A stretch of 5,261 bases of DNA from Planctomycetota bacterium (GTDB taxonomy: Bacteria; Planctomycetota; Brocadiia; Brocadiales; Brocadiaceae), in NCBI GenBank assembly GCA_023261465.1, contig JAHFOW010000202.1, positions 1 to 5,261 of the forward strand, in the 5' to 3' direction. Positions 1 through 5,147 of this stretch are shown piece after piece. Made by a program: the position numbers and the translations under genes. Every line of letters starts with the position of its first letter. The first letter of the stretch is position 1. The notes beneath the pieces were generated by a model that worked only from the letters and a program-made list of their open reading frames with translations, made no database searches and was not told the DNA's origin.

Positions 1-1
1 A

Positions 2-220
2 TTTACGGCTGTATCCCCAAGCGCGTTGGCTGCGTTCATACCCGACATTTTCAGAATAGAGGGGTTTACAAATATTATGTATGCCATGGTTATGAACGTG
101 GTAATACCAGCAATTATCTCCGTTTTCACAGTGGTCTTGTTTTCTCTGAGTCTGAAAATTTTTTCCAATATGCCAGAATTCACACGATCACCCCTAAGTC
201 TATATTTAACTACAGATTAA
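2..220 (+). CDS. C-terminal fragment of an unrecognised membrane protein (5' end outside the window)
   Basis: The frame is open from base 2 and ends at TAA 218-220, so about 72 residues of the C-terminus are visible. A TTG at 26 could be read as a start, but the frame runs upstream to the window edge without a stop and no ribosome-binding site precedes the TTG, so a partial gene is more likely than a 64-residue protein. A strongly hydrophobic stretch of about 25 residues (positions 75-160, around MVMNVVIPAIISVFTVVLF) looks like a transmembrane helix, followed by a short polar tail ending LYLTTD. The hydrophobic pattern supports real coding. I do not recognise the family. It could also be the remnant of a broken gene, since the adjacent 490 bases hold only a pseudogene and a repeat. 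Confidence 0.45.
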   Translation, partial: FTAVSPSALAAFIPDIFRIEGFTNIMYAMVMNVVIPAIISVFTVVLFSLSLKIFSNMPEFTRSPLSLYLTTD

Positions 221-316
221 ATTTGTACATAATGTATACGCTGAAAAATAAGCGAGACTGCATACCTGATGTTATAGTATTGCTCTGTAAAAACTTCTTT
301 TTTTTGTAAGTTTTTT
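221..316. other. Non-coding AT-rich stretch with weak hairpins and a T8 tract
   Basis: There is no plausible gene here. A weak hairpin can be drawn between GCATAC (260-265) and GTATTGC (277-283, one bulged T). It is followed 14 bases later by eight T residues (298-305), which themselves lie in the loop of an AT-rich stem (AAAAACTT 289-296 with AAGTTTTT 308-315). This might end transcription of the gene stopping at 220, but the stems are poor and the spacing to the T run is not that of a standard intrinsic terminator. Confidence 0.25.
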
Positions 317-360
317 AACTCCCCTTTATCCCCTTCTTGTGAAGGAGGGGAAAGAGGGGT
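317..360. repeat. Imperfect GC-rich palindrome, likely a dispersed intergenic repeat
   Basis: Two C-rich blocks (319-336) face two G-rich blocks (341-360) across a TTGT loop (337-340). The inner stem CCTTC/GAAGG is perfect, and the outer part pairs with bulges. This CCCC-TTT-CCCC / GGGG-AAA-GGGG layout is of the kind seen in dispersed intergenic palindromes of many bacteria. A related arm occurs at the other end of this window: CTTGTGAAGGAGGGG (336-350) is close to the reverse complement of CCCCTCCTTTTGCAAG (5010-5025). That supports a repeat family rather than a gene-specific terminator. There is no T run directly after either arm. Confidence 0.5.
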
Positions 361-362
361 GG

Positions 363-665
363 TTATCTTTGGTAGCAGCTATGCTGCGCTATGGCATATC
401 GTTCATACCAGTCCTCTCTCAGGTGACTTGTACACACCGACAACACATAAGAAGCCAAATTCTTTACCATTACCTGCGGAACTATCAAAAACCGGCTGTT
501 GTATGCCACCTTGCACAGATTTTCCAATCGGCTCCTCTCATCCCAACCGATCCATCGCTCCCGCGCTTCCATTCGCCATGCTGCAGAACTCATGGCAACC
601 CCCCCAACATATCCATACCGCTTACTCTCTATCATGATAAGTTTTGAGCAGAGGAGTTTAGGGAG
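363..665 (-). pseudogene. Truncated DUF4338 / DruA-like protein remnant
   Basis: The minus-strand frame between stops at 666-668 and 363-365 encodes about 100 residues, 90 from the ATG at 635. From memory of the family, the middle matches the conserved core of DUF4338 proteins (DruA of the Druantia defence system, and relatives often linked to transposases). Counted from that ATG the matches are YGYVGGVAMSSAAW (7-20), EARERWIGW (23-31), NSRFLIVP (46-53), VKNLASYVLS (57-66) and LREDWYERY (72-80). Full-length relatives are several hundred residues. Here the N-terminal part is absent (in-frame stop), and after YERYAI the family's usual continuation (a PVLLETFV-like segment) is replaced by a short unrelated tail that stops against the palindrome at 317-360. 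No ribosome-binding site is evident. It reads as a non-functional internal fragment from a past mobile or defence gene. Family recognition is fairly secure; pseudogene status is inferred. Confidence 0.7.
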
Positions 666-709
666 TTATTTGACAGTATCTTAAATACCTTAAATTTTCC
701 AGAATCGTA
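666..709. other. Short spacer downstream of the octaheme cytochrome gene
   Basis: This is the 3' side of the minus-strand cytochrome gene. I see no GC-rich stem followed by a T run on the minus strand, only AT-rich sequence with a weak GTAT/ATAC pairing, so no terminator is called. Confidence 0.3.
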
Positions 710-2161
710 TTACTCTTTCTTTTTCCTGGCAGTTCTTCCCTTGTGTTTTTTCTCCAATGCTGCCAGTCGTCTTAATGTATTGGCCTCGCTCTGTATATCC
801 ACATACTTTTTGAGCAAATTTGACCAGGAAATATACGTGAAGCCGTTAGGGTTCATGTGAGCCAGTCCCTTTCTGACCAGAAATGCATCGTTCTCCCACA
901 TGTACAAGAAATCCTTTTCAATTCTGCTCTGATTTCCGTTTTTTGCCCAGAATTCTCCATAGAAACCACCGAGCAGGTCTGGATACTTCTCCGTTACCGG
1001 CGCAGGCGCTTTTGGCCTGTTTTCTGGCATGGGGTAGAGGATACCTTCTTCGTGAAGCGACTTGATAGTGCTATATGCATCGCTTACGTATTGAAAAATG
1101 GAATCTGAGGCCTTGTCCATAGAATCCAAATAGTCACGGGAAAATCGCGGAGAATGACATTTGACACAGACCTCAATCCATGCCTCGCGCCGTGCCATGA
1201 GTTCCTTGCTGTTCCTGATATAATCAGTCGGTTTGATTCCCTTGAAAATATTATCATAAAATAACACATCGCCCTCGCCCATAATGGCCTTTCTGACCAT
1301 GTTATGGGTATACTTCCCCTTATAGTACATGTGGCATGATTGGCATGTGGGTGAAGTATATTTGGCGTTTTTTAAAGGTTTGCTCCAATCCCAGGTGTTC
1401 CCCTCAATAAAATAGATTGTACCGTGCTTGGAATCCCGGTAATACTCAATATCCGGGTGGTCCGGTCCGTTATGACAGGTTTGGCATGCCTCTGGCCGTC
1501 TGGATTCGGACGCCTTAAAGGCATGGCGGGTATGACAGCTATCGCACTTGTGCTGGATATTGTGGCACATATCGCACCCCTGCACGACATTTTTATCCTG
1601 GGCTGCCCATACATCTACATCCAGATTTGCATCGTAGGATTTTGCATGGCTTTCCCTGCCCGGCTTCCAGTCAGGAATACCGTATTGCTTCTCAGACTCA
1701 AACTCCTCATATTCCTGTTTATGACATTCGCCACAGAGAGCGGGTGATGGCATAATAAGTTCTTTTGCGTGGTCGATCTTTGTGGCGCCAACCTTTCCAT
1801 GACAATCAATACAGCCAACCTTTGATAAAGTTCTCCCGATATTTTTTTCTATGTCAGCCAATTTCTCTTTCTGGTAATCCAGAAGCTTGCCGGGGTTTGC
1901 ATGACTGCTTTCCTCCCATGCCTTCACCAGTCCCGGGTTCAGCGCCTTATGACAGATGGTGCAATCATCTGCTCCAAAACTACCTGTTGGTTCTTCGGGA
2001 GGCGTGTAAAAGTGAATGGGCGCCCAGTATCGCTGGGTAGGAATGGGCTTCCAGAATTCACCGTATGGCCCTACGCCCTTATCCAGCTTATCAGCCTTAA
2101 CCACGTTGCATAAAAGACCGCATAATACTGTTACTCCTAAAAACGTCAAAATACCTCTCAT
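710..2161 (-). CDS. Octaheme cytochrome c, hydroxylamine oxidoreductase (HAO) family
   Basis: The 483-residue protein starts at ATG 2161, 12 bases after GGAGG (2178-2174). The frame is open 52 codons further up, but that stretch looks non-coding, and this start yields a clean Sec signal peptide (hydrophobic 4-20, cleavage near VKA-D at 23/24). Eight CxxCH heme sites follow: 67-71, 117-121, 143-147, 196-200, 206-210, 226-230, 273-277 and 332-336. The HTRHAF (210-215) and NGPDHP (231-236) segments are typical of HAO; D234-H235 likely correspond to the active-site Asp-His pair. Heme 4 (196-200) should be the catalytic P460-type heme. HAO-family enzymes work outside the cytoplasm (anammoxosome lumen in anammox bacteria), oxidising hydroxylamine or hydrazine or, in some paralogues, reducing nitrite. 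Near the C-terminus, where the cross-linking Tyr of oxidative HAOs lies, there is one Tyr (443, in FTYISW); whether it is equivalent needs an alignment. No membrane anchor is seen; the tail is strongly basic (471-483). The family is certain, the exact reaction is not. Confidence 0.93.
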   Translation of the reverse strand: MRGILTFLGVTVLCGLLCNVVKADKLDKGVGPYGEFWKPIPTQRYWAPIHFYTPPEEPTGSFGADDCTICHKALNPGLVKAWEESSHANPGKLLDYQKEKLADIEKNIGRTLSKVGCIDCHGKVGATKIDHAKELIMPSPALCGECHKQEYEEFESEKQYGIPDWKPGRESHAKSYDANLDVDVWAAQDKNVVQGCDMCHNIQHKCDSCHTRHAFKASESRRPEACQTCHNGPDHPDIEYYRDSKHGTIYFIEGNTWDWSKPLKNAKYTSPTCQSCHMYYKGKYTHNMVRKAIMGEGDVLFYDNIFKGIKPTDYIRNSKELMARREAWIEVCVKCHSPRFSRDYLDSMDKASDSIFQYVSDAYSTIKSLHEEGILYPMPENRPKAPAPVTEKYPDLLGGFYGEFWAKNGNQSRIEKDFLYMWENDAFLVRKGLAHMNPNGFTYISWSNLLKKYVDIQSEANTLRRLAALEKKHKGRTARKKKE

Positions 2162-2173
2162 GTATCTTTTATA

Positions 2174-2178
2174 CCTCC
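2174..2178 (-). promoter_or_regulatory. Ribosome-binding site of the octaheme cytochrome gene
   Basis: GGAGG on the minus strand sits 12 bases before ATG 2161. The spacing is slightly long, but there is no other start codon nearer. It selects the start that gives a signal peptide and argues against the longer reading frame from 2317. Confidence 0.6.
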
Positions 2179-2215
2179 AAATAAAACTTTTAATAAAGAC
2201 AATTATTAGATATTT

Positions 2216-2245
2216 ATCATAAAATAATAAATCTTGCCGTTTCAA
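2216..2245 (-). promoter_or_regulatory. Candidate sigma70-type promoter for the octaheme cytochrome gene
   Basis: On the minus strand, TTGAAA (2245-2240) and TATGAT (2221-2216) are separated by 18 bases; each is one or two changes from consensus. Transcription would begin near 2209 and give a leader of roughly 48 bases containing the GGAGG. The surrounding sequence is very AT-rich, so a chance match is possible. Confidence 0.4.
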
Positions 2246-2440
2246 TATAATTCTTAAAAATGCCCAAAGATATTGTCCGTTTCCAGATGTACCCGTGCAA
2301 TCGCCTCGTAATGGCATATCTTATTATCATTCAGATACATGGCGGGAGAAATCACGGAACAAAGTTACTGGAAAGCGCCCCACGTATTTAACGAGACAAT
2401 TGTGCTATGGATATTTGTTGATTTTCTGCTATTATATCTC
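2246..2440. other. Divergent intergenic region without a recognisable gene
   Basis: This is the middle of the 369-base gap between the divergently transcribed cytochrome gene and panC. The minus-strand frame that continues from the cytochrome gene up to 2317 has no ribosome-binding site and encodes a sequence without family resemblance. I see no RNA gene, long inverted repeat or convincing operator here. Confidence 0.4.
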
Positions 2441-2441
2441 C

Positions 2442-2450
2442 TGTTAGAAT
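2442..2450 (+). promoter_or_regulatory. Possible extended -10 promoter element upstream of panC
   Basis: TGTTAGAAT contains TAGAAT (one change from TATAAT) preceded by TG one base upstream, the extended -10 pattern. The matching -35 position is poor. A start near 2457 would leave a leader of about 75 bases before the TTG at 2531. Weak evidence only. Confidence 0.25.
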
Positions 2451-2516
2451 TATTTCTTTTTCCGGGGCATTGCCCTGTGTTATCTTATTATAACCCCTTT
2501 GTGGCTTGAGAAAAGT

Positions 2517-2522
2517 GAGGAG
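2517..2522 (+). promoter_or_regulatory. Strong ribosome-binding site fixing the panC TTG start
   Basis: GAGGAG lies 8 bases before TTG 2531, the ideal spacing. It is why the rare TTG start is preferred over any internal ATG; the first internal ATG would cut into the conserved PTMGALHEGH motif. Confidence 0.75.
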
Positions 2523-2530
2523 AATAGACC

Positions 2531-3373
2531 TTGCTCCAGACAATTCCATCAATTCAGGATTTTAAACAAAAAATACGGTCTTTTAAATACAACCATCTCA
2601 CCATTGGCTTTGTCCCCACTATGGGCGCATTGCATGAAGGCCATCTGAGCCTGGTAAGGCAGGCAAAAAGGGAACATAACAAGGTCGTGGTAAGCATTTT
2701 TGTAAACCCCCTTCAATTTGGCGTGAATGAAGATTTTCAAAAATATCCAAGAACGTTTGAAAGAGATTGCGAACTCCTTTCGAAAGAAGGTGTCGATATT
2801 GTATTTTGTCCGGATAGAGAGGAGATGTATCCACCCGGATTCTGCACGGCAGTCATTATAAATAACCTGGAAGATAAATTATGCGGCAAATCGCGTCCCG
2901 GACATTTCAGAGGAGTGGCCGTCGCAGTATTAAAATTATTAAACCTCGCGCAGCCTGATAATGCCTACTTTGGGCAAAAGGACTTTCAGCAAACGGTCGT
3001 CATTAAAAGGCTGGTGAGCGATTTACATTTGGATGTCCGTATAAAGGCGCTTCCTACCGTTAGAACGGAAGAAGGATTGGCTTTGAGTTCCAGAAATACC
3101 TATCTCTCAGAATTAGAAAAGAAAGACGCCCTTTGTCTCTATAAGGCGCTGGTAAAAGCCCGGTCTATGGCAGATTCAGGTATTATAAATGTAAAAAAAG
3201 TTATACAGGAAATGGAAAATATAATTTGTGGTTATGCATCGGCAACCATTGATTATATTTCCATTGTAAATGCAGAAACCCTTGAATCAGTCACGAGCAT
3301 AGAGAAAGGCGATGTCGCCGTCCTTGCGGTCAGGATCGGTAAGACACGTCTTATTGATAACATGCTTCTTTAA
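2531..3373 (+). CDS. panC: Pantothenate synthetase (pantoate--beta-alanine ligase)
   Basis: PanC joins pantoate and beta-alanine, with ATP cleaved to AMP via a pantoyl-adenylate, in the cytoplasmic route to pantothenate and coenzyme A. The 280-residue length is normal for the family. Diagnostic motifs are all present: PTMGALHEGH (29-38, the HIGH-type nucleotide-binding signature), FVNPLQF (57-63), GHFRGV (124-129), FGQKD (147-151), SSRN (186-189, the KMSKS-like region) and the C-terminal RLIDN (273-277). Translation starts at TTG, supported by GAGGAG 8 bases upstream. No other pantothenate genes (panB, panD) are adjacent, and the flanking genes are unrelated, so it is probably transcribed alone. 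A 103-base gap containing a separate promoter lies between it and the UDP-glucose dehydrogenase gene. The gene looks intact and functional. Confidence 0.97.
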   Translation: MLQTIPSIQDFKQKIRSFKYNHLTIGFVPTMGALHEGHLSLVRQAKREHNKVVVSIFVNPLQFGVNEDFQKYPRTFERDCELLSKEGVDIVFCPDREEMYPPGFCTAVIINNLEDKLCGKSRPGHFRGVAVAVLKLLNLAQPDNAYFGQKDFQQTVVIKRLVSDLHLDVRIKALPTVRTEEGLALSSRNTYLSELEKKDALCLYKALVKARSMADSGIINVKKVIQEMENIICGYASATIDYISIVNAETLESVTSIEKGDVAVLAVRIGKTRLIDNMLL

Positions 3374-3388
3374 AAAAAGTTTTAATAT

Positions 3389-3417
3389 ATGACATGCAAT
3401 TTTATTATTGTTATAAT
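3389..3417 (+). promoter_or_regulatory. Sigma70-type promoter for the UDP-glucose dehydrogenase gene
   Basis: ATGACA (3389-3394) and a perfect TATAAT (3412-3417) are 17 bases apart, giving a start near 3424 and a leader of about 53 bases. An AT-only dyad, AATAATT-CAA-AATTATT (3415-3431), overlaps the -10 and start region. It could be an operator, but in such AT-rich DNA it may be coincidental. Confidence 0.5.
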
Positions 3418-3476
3418 AATTCAAAATTATTTTATAATAAAAACTTTAAAATAACCCTTTTTCAATATAAGAAGCT

Positions 3477-4862
3477 ATGTCTAACGAAAATTTTATCAAG
3501 AATATCCTCTGTATTGGTGCGGGATATGTTGGCGGTCCCACGATGGCCATGATTGCAGCCAAATGTCCTCGCTATAAAGTAACAGTGGTCGATGTAAATG
3601 CAGAAAAGATTAAAGCATGGCAAGCAGATAATCTGCCTATTTATGAACCCGGGTTGCTGGATGTTGTTAAGAAAGCGCGGGGCAGAAACTTGTTTTTTTC
3701 CACTGATACTGAAGCACATATTAAAAGCGCGGATATCATTTTTGTCTCTGTTAACACCCCTACCAAGATGTACGGCGCCGGAGCCGGGAAAACTGCCGAC
3801 CTTCAGTTCTGGGAAAAAACAGCCAGGGACATCTTACGTGTTGCGGAGTCAGATAAGATTATTGTCGAGAAAAGTACGTTGCCCGTTCGTACGGCTGAGG
3901 CTATGGAACGGATTCTGAGCTCAAATGGCAAGGGAATCCGTTTCGACGTCGTATCAAATCCTGAATTTCTGGCAGAAGGCACTGCCATTTCTGACCTGGA
4001 AAATCCAGATCGTGTGCTTGTTGGCTCCAAAGAAACCGAACGGGGGCGAAGGGCGCGGGAATCAATCGTTGAAATCTACGCCAACTGGATTTCACGGGAT
4101 CGCATTATCACCTGCGATATCTGGAGCGCAGAGCTTTCAAAACTTGTAGCAAATGCATTTTTGGCGCAAAGAATCTCTTCTATTAACAGTATTTCTGCCT
4201 TATGTGAAAAAACGGAGGCTGATGTCAAAAAAGTAGCTCACGCAATTGGAATGGATTCACGGATTGGTCTAAAATTTCTCAATGCAAGCATCGGCTTCGG
4301 AGGTTCCTGCTTTAGGAAAGACATCCTCAATCTGGTCTATATTTGCGAATACTACGGTCTTCATGAGGTTGCCGAGTATTGGGAAAACGTTATCAAGATT
4401 AATGAATATCAGGAAGGGCGCTTTGTGCAGAAAATGATCCATGCTATGTTTAATACTATCGCTAACAAACGCATAGCGCTCTTCGGTTTTGCTTTTAAGG
4501 CAAATACCGGTGATACCCGCGAATCGCCCGCTATTTATGTTACCCAAAAATTGGCTGAAGAGCGTGCCCATGTAGTTATAACCGATCCAAAAGCGATCCG
4601 GAATGCCGAACAGGATTTAAAAGACATTCGGGAATATGTAGAATTCGAAACAGATCCCTATAAAGCGGCTCAGGGCGCCCATGCCGTTGCGATTCTTACT
4701 GAATGGGATTTGTTTAAAACGCTGGATTATAAAAAGATATATGAAAACATGGAGAAACCCGCATTTCTTTTTGATGGACGGAATATCTTAGACCACCGGA
4801 GAATCTTTGATATCGGCTTTAACGTCTATCCGATAGGAAAACCGCCCCTTATGCATTTTTAA
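3477..4862 (+). CDS. ugd: UDP-glucose 6-dehydrogenase, eukaryote-like type
   Basis: The enzyme oxidises UDP-glucose to UDP-glucuronate with two NAD+ in the cytoplasm, feeding uronic-acid-containing surface polysaccharides. The 461-residue protein has the NAD-binding GAGYVGG (14-20), VNTPTK (92-97), NPEFLAEG (161-168, with Glu163 and Glu167), the sugar-binding K222 and N226 in SKLVANAFLAQRISSINS, the catalytic Cys278 and Asp282 in GFGGSCFRKD, and GFAFKANTGDTRES (337-350) in the C-terminal domain. Numbering runs two ahead of the human enzyme. Runs such as LPIYEPGL, GRNLFFSTD and PDRVLVG follow animal and plant UGDH closely, more than typical bacterial Ugd/TuaD. It lacks the basic C-terminal tail of vertebrate enzymes. 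The start ATG fits the family N-terminus, though the ribosome-binding site (AGAAG, 3470-3474, only 2 bases away) is weak. It has its own promoter; no polysaccharide genes are visible nearby. Confidence 0.96.
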   Translation: MSNENFIKNILCIGAGYVGGPTMAMIAAKCPRYKVTVVDVNAEKIKAWQADNLPIYEPGLLDVVKKARGRNLFFSTDTEAHIKSADIIFVSVNTPTKMYGAGAGKTADLQFWEKTARDILRVAESDKIIVEKSTLPVRTAEAMERILSSNGKGIRFDVVSNPEFLAEGTAISDLENPDRVLVGSKETERGRRARESIVEIYANWISRDRIITCDIWSAELSKLVANAFLAQRISSINSISALCEKTEADVKKVAHAIGMDSRIGLKFLNASIGFGGSCFRKDILNLVYICEYYGLHEVAEYWENVIKINEYQEGRFVQKMIHAMFNTIANKRIALFGFAFKANTGDTRESPAIYVTQKLAEERAHVVITDPKAIRNAEQDLKDIREYVEFETDPYKAAQGAHAVAILTEWDLFKTLDYKKIYENMEKPAFLFDGRNILDHRRIFDIGFNVYPIGKPPLMHF

Positions 4863-4868
4863 AAAATT

Positions 4869-4912
4869 TATCCGTTCAGAATAGCAATTTACCGTTATCA
4901 TTCTGAACGATA
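4869..4912 (+). repeat. 10-bp perfect inverted repeat just downstream of ugd
   Basis: CGTTCAGAAT (4873-4882) and ATTCTGAACG (4900-4909) are exact reverse complements around a 17-base loop, and TAT/ATA extends the stem past one bulged C. The element begins 10 bases after the ugd stop. It lacks a following T run, so it may be a 3' stabilising stem or a repeat rather than a classical terminator. The right arm with its flank (CATTCTGAACGATAAAGAG) recalls the dispersed CATTCTGAACGAAG-type repeats common in several bacterial genomes; that resemblance is from memory and unverified. Confidence 0.5.
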
Positions 4913-4965
4913 AAGAGAAACATCCCGTCTTTTCTTTAACCACATCAAACCGGACTGTTTTAGAA

Positions 4966-4994
4966 TTGACACCATAGTAAAATAAGATTACTAT
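4966..4994 (+). promoter_or_regulatory. Sigma70-type promoter of the flavoprotein gene
   Basis: A perfect TTGACA (4966-4971) is followed after exactly 17 bases by TACTAT (4989-4994, four of six consensus bases). The predicted start is near 5001, giving a leader of about 147 bases that contains the whole hairpin at 5020-5104. The distance and direction point to the flavoprotein gene starting at 5148. Confidence 0.5.
4974..4994. promoter_or_regulatory. 7-bp dyad over the spacer and -10: candidate operator
   Basis: ATAGTAA (4974-4980) and TTACTAT (4988-4994) are perfect inverted copies separated by 7 bases. The right arm covers the -10 hexamer and the left arm sits just after the -35, where a dimeric repressor would block polymerase. 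Alternatively, as RNA, this stem followed by TTAC and a T8 run (4999-5006) could act as a weak AU-rich terminator for ugd. The stem has only one G-C pair, so the operator reading seems a little better. Confidence 0.35.
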
Positions 4995-5009
4995 TTACTT
5001 TTTTTTAAG

Positions 5010-5025
5010 CCCCTCCTTTTGCAAG
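5010..5025 (-). repeat. Partial copy of the 317-360 palindrome arm
   Basis: CCCCTCCTTTTGCAAG resembles the reverse complement of 336-350: CCCCTCCTT is identical over nine bases and both end in CAAG after a short variable spacer. The partner arm is missing here. This suggests a degenerate or truncated member of the same intergenic repeat family. Confidence 0.35.
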
Positions 5026-5104
5026 TATGGGAAGCGGATATCCACCCGGTAAACCATCCTTGTGGATGGGCGAGATTCGGAGTGGGTAAACTTCTCCATT
5101 TGTA
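5020..5104 (+). promoter_or_regulatory. Long structured hairpin in the flavoprotein leader (unclassified RNA element)
   Basis: The region folds into one long hairpin. The apical stem is CCATCC/GGATGG (5054-5059 with 5064-5069) with a TTGT loop. The middle stem is 5039-5048 with 5078-5088 (10 pairs, one bulged A at 5081). The lower stem is 5027-5034 with 5091-5099 (8 pairs, one bulged T at 5095), and the base is 5020-5024 with 5100-5104. Internal loops are GTAAA opposite GCGAGATT (5049-5053 and 5070-5077) and CGGA opposite AA. The two G-U pairs (5041-5086 and 5021-5103) would be mismatches on the other strand, so the plus-strand transcript is favoured. It lies between the predicted start near 5001 and the ATG at 5148, as a cis-regulatory leader would. 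I do not recognise a known riboswitch class. Confidence 0.5.
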
Positions 5105-5147
5105 TGGATTTTAACCGTCGGATATTGGTGGCGTTGTGCACATTAAT

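Noticed and set aside
225..239. GTACATAATGTATAC near-palindrome as an operator
   Set aside because: It has a mismatch and a wobble in 15 bases and is not positioned at a recognisable promoter.
339..684. Three overlapping plus-strand open frames of 61-102 codons
   Set aside because: They lie opposite the DUF4338 remnant and across the palindrome, have no ribosome-binding sites or recognisable domains, and their composition is that of an antisense shadow.
1424..1747. 107-codon plus-strand open frame inside the cytochrome gene
   Set aside because: It is antisense to a strongly conserved octaheme coding sequence. Its hydrophobic look is a by-product of reading the complement.
2162..2317. Upstream extension of the octaheme cytochrome reading frame (52 extra codons)
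   Set aside because: It has no ribosome-binding site at 2317, AT-rich low-complexity sequence and no family match, and it would bury the signal peptide. GGAGG and the signal sequence support the start at 2161.
3415..3431. AATAATT-CAA-AATTATT dyad as a firm operator
   Set aside because: It is entirely A/T apart from one base in an extremely AT-rich spacer, where such dyads arise by chance. It is mentioned only under the promoter.
5020..5104. tRNA or tRNA-like gene
   Set aside because: The length is near 85 bases, but the fold is a single long hairpin. No T-arm GTTCGA-type consensus, anticodon arm or acceptor CCA arrangement can be drawn.
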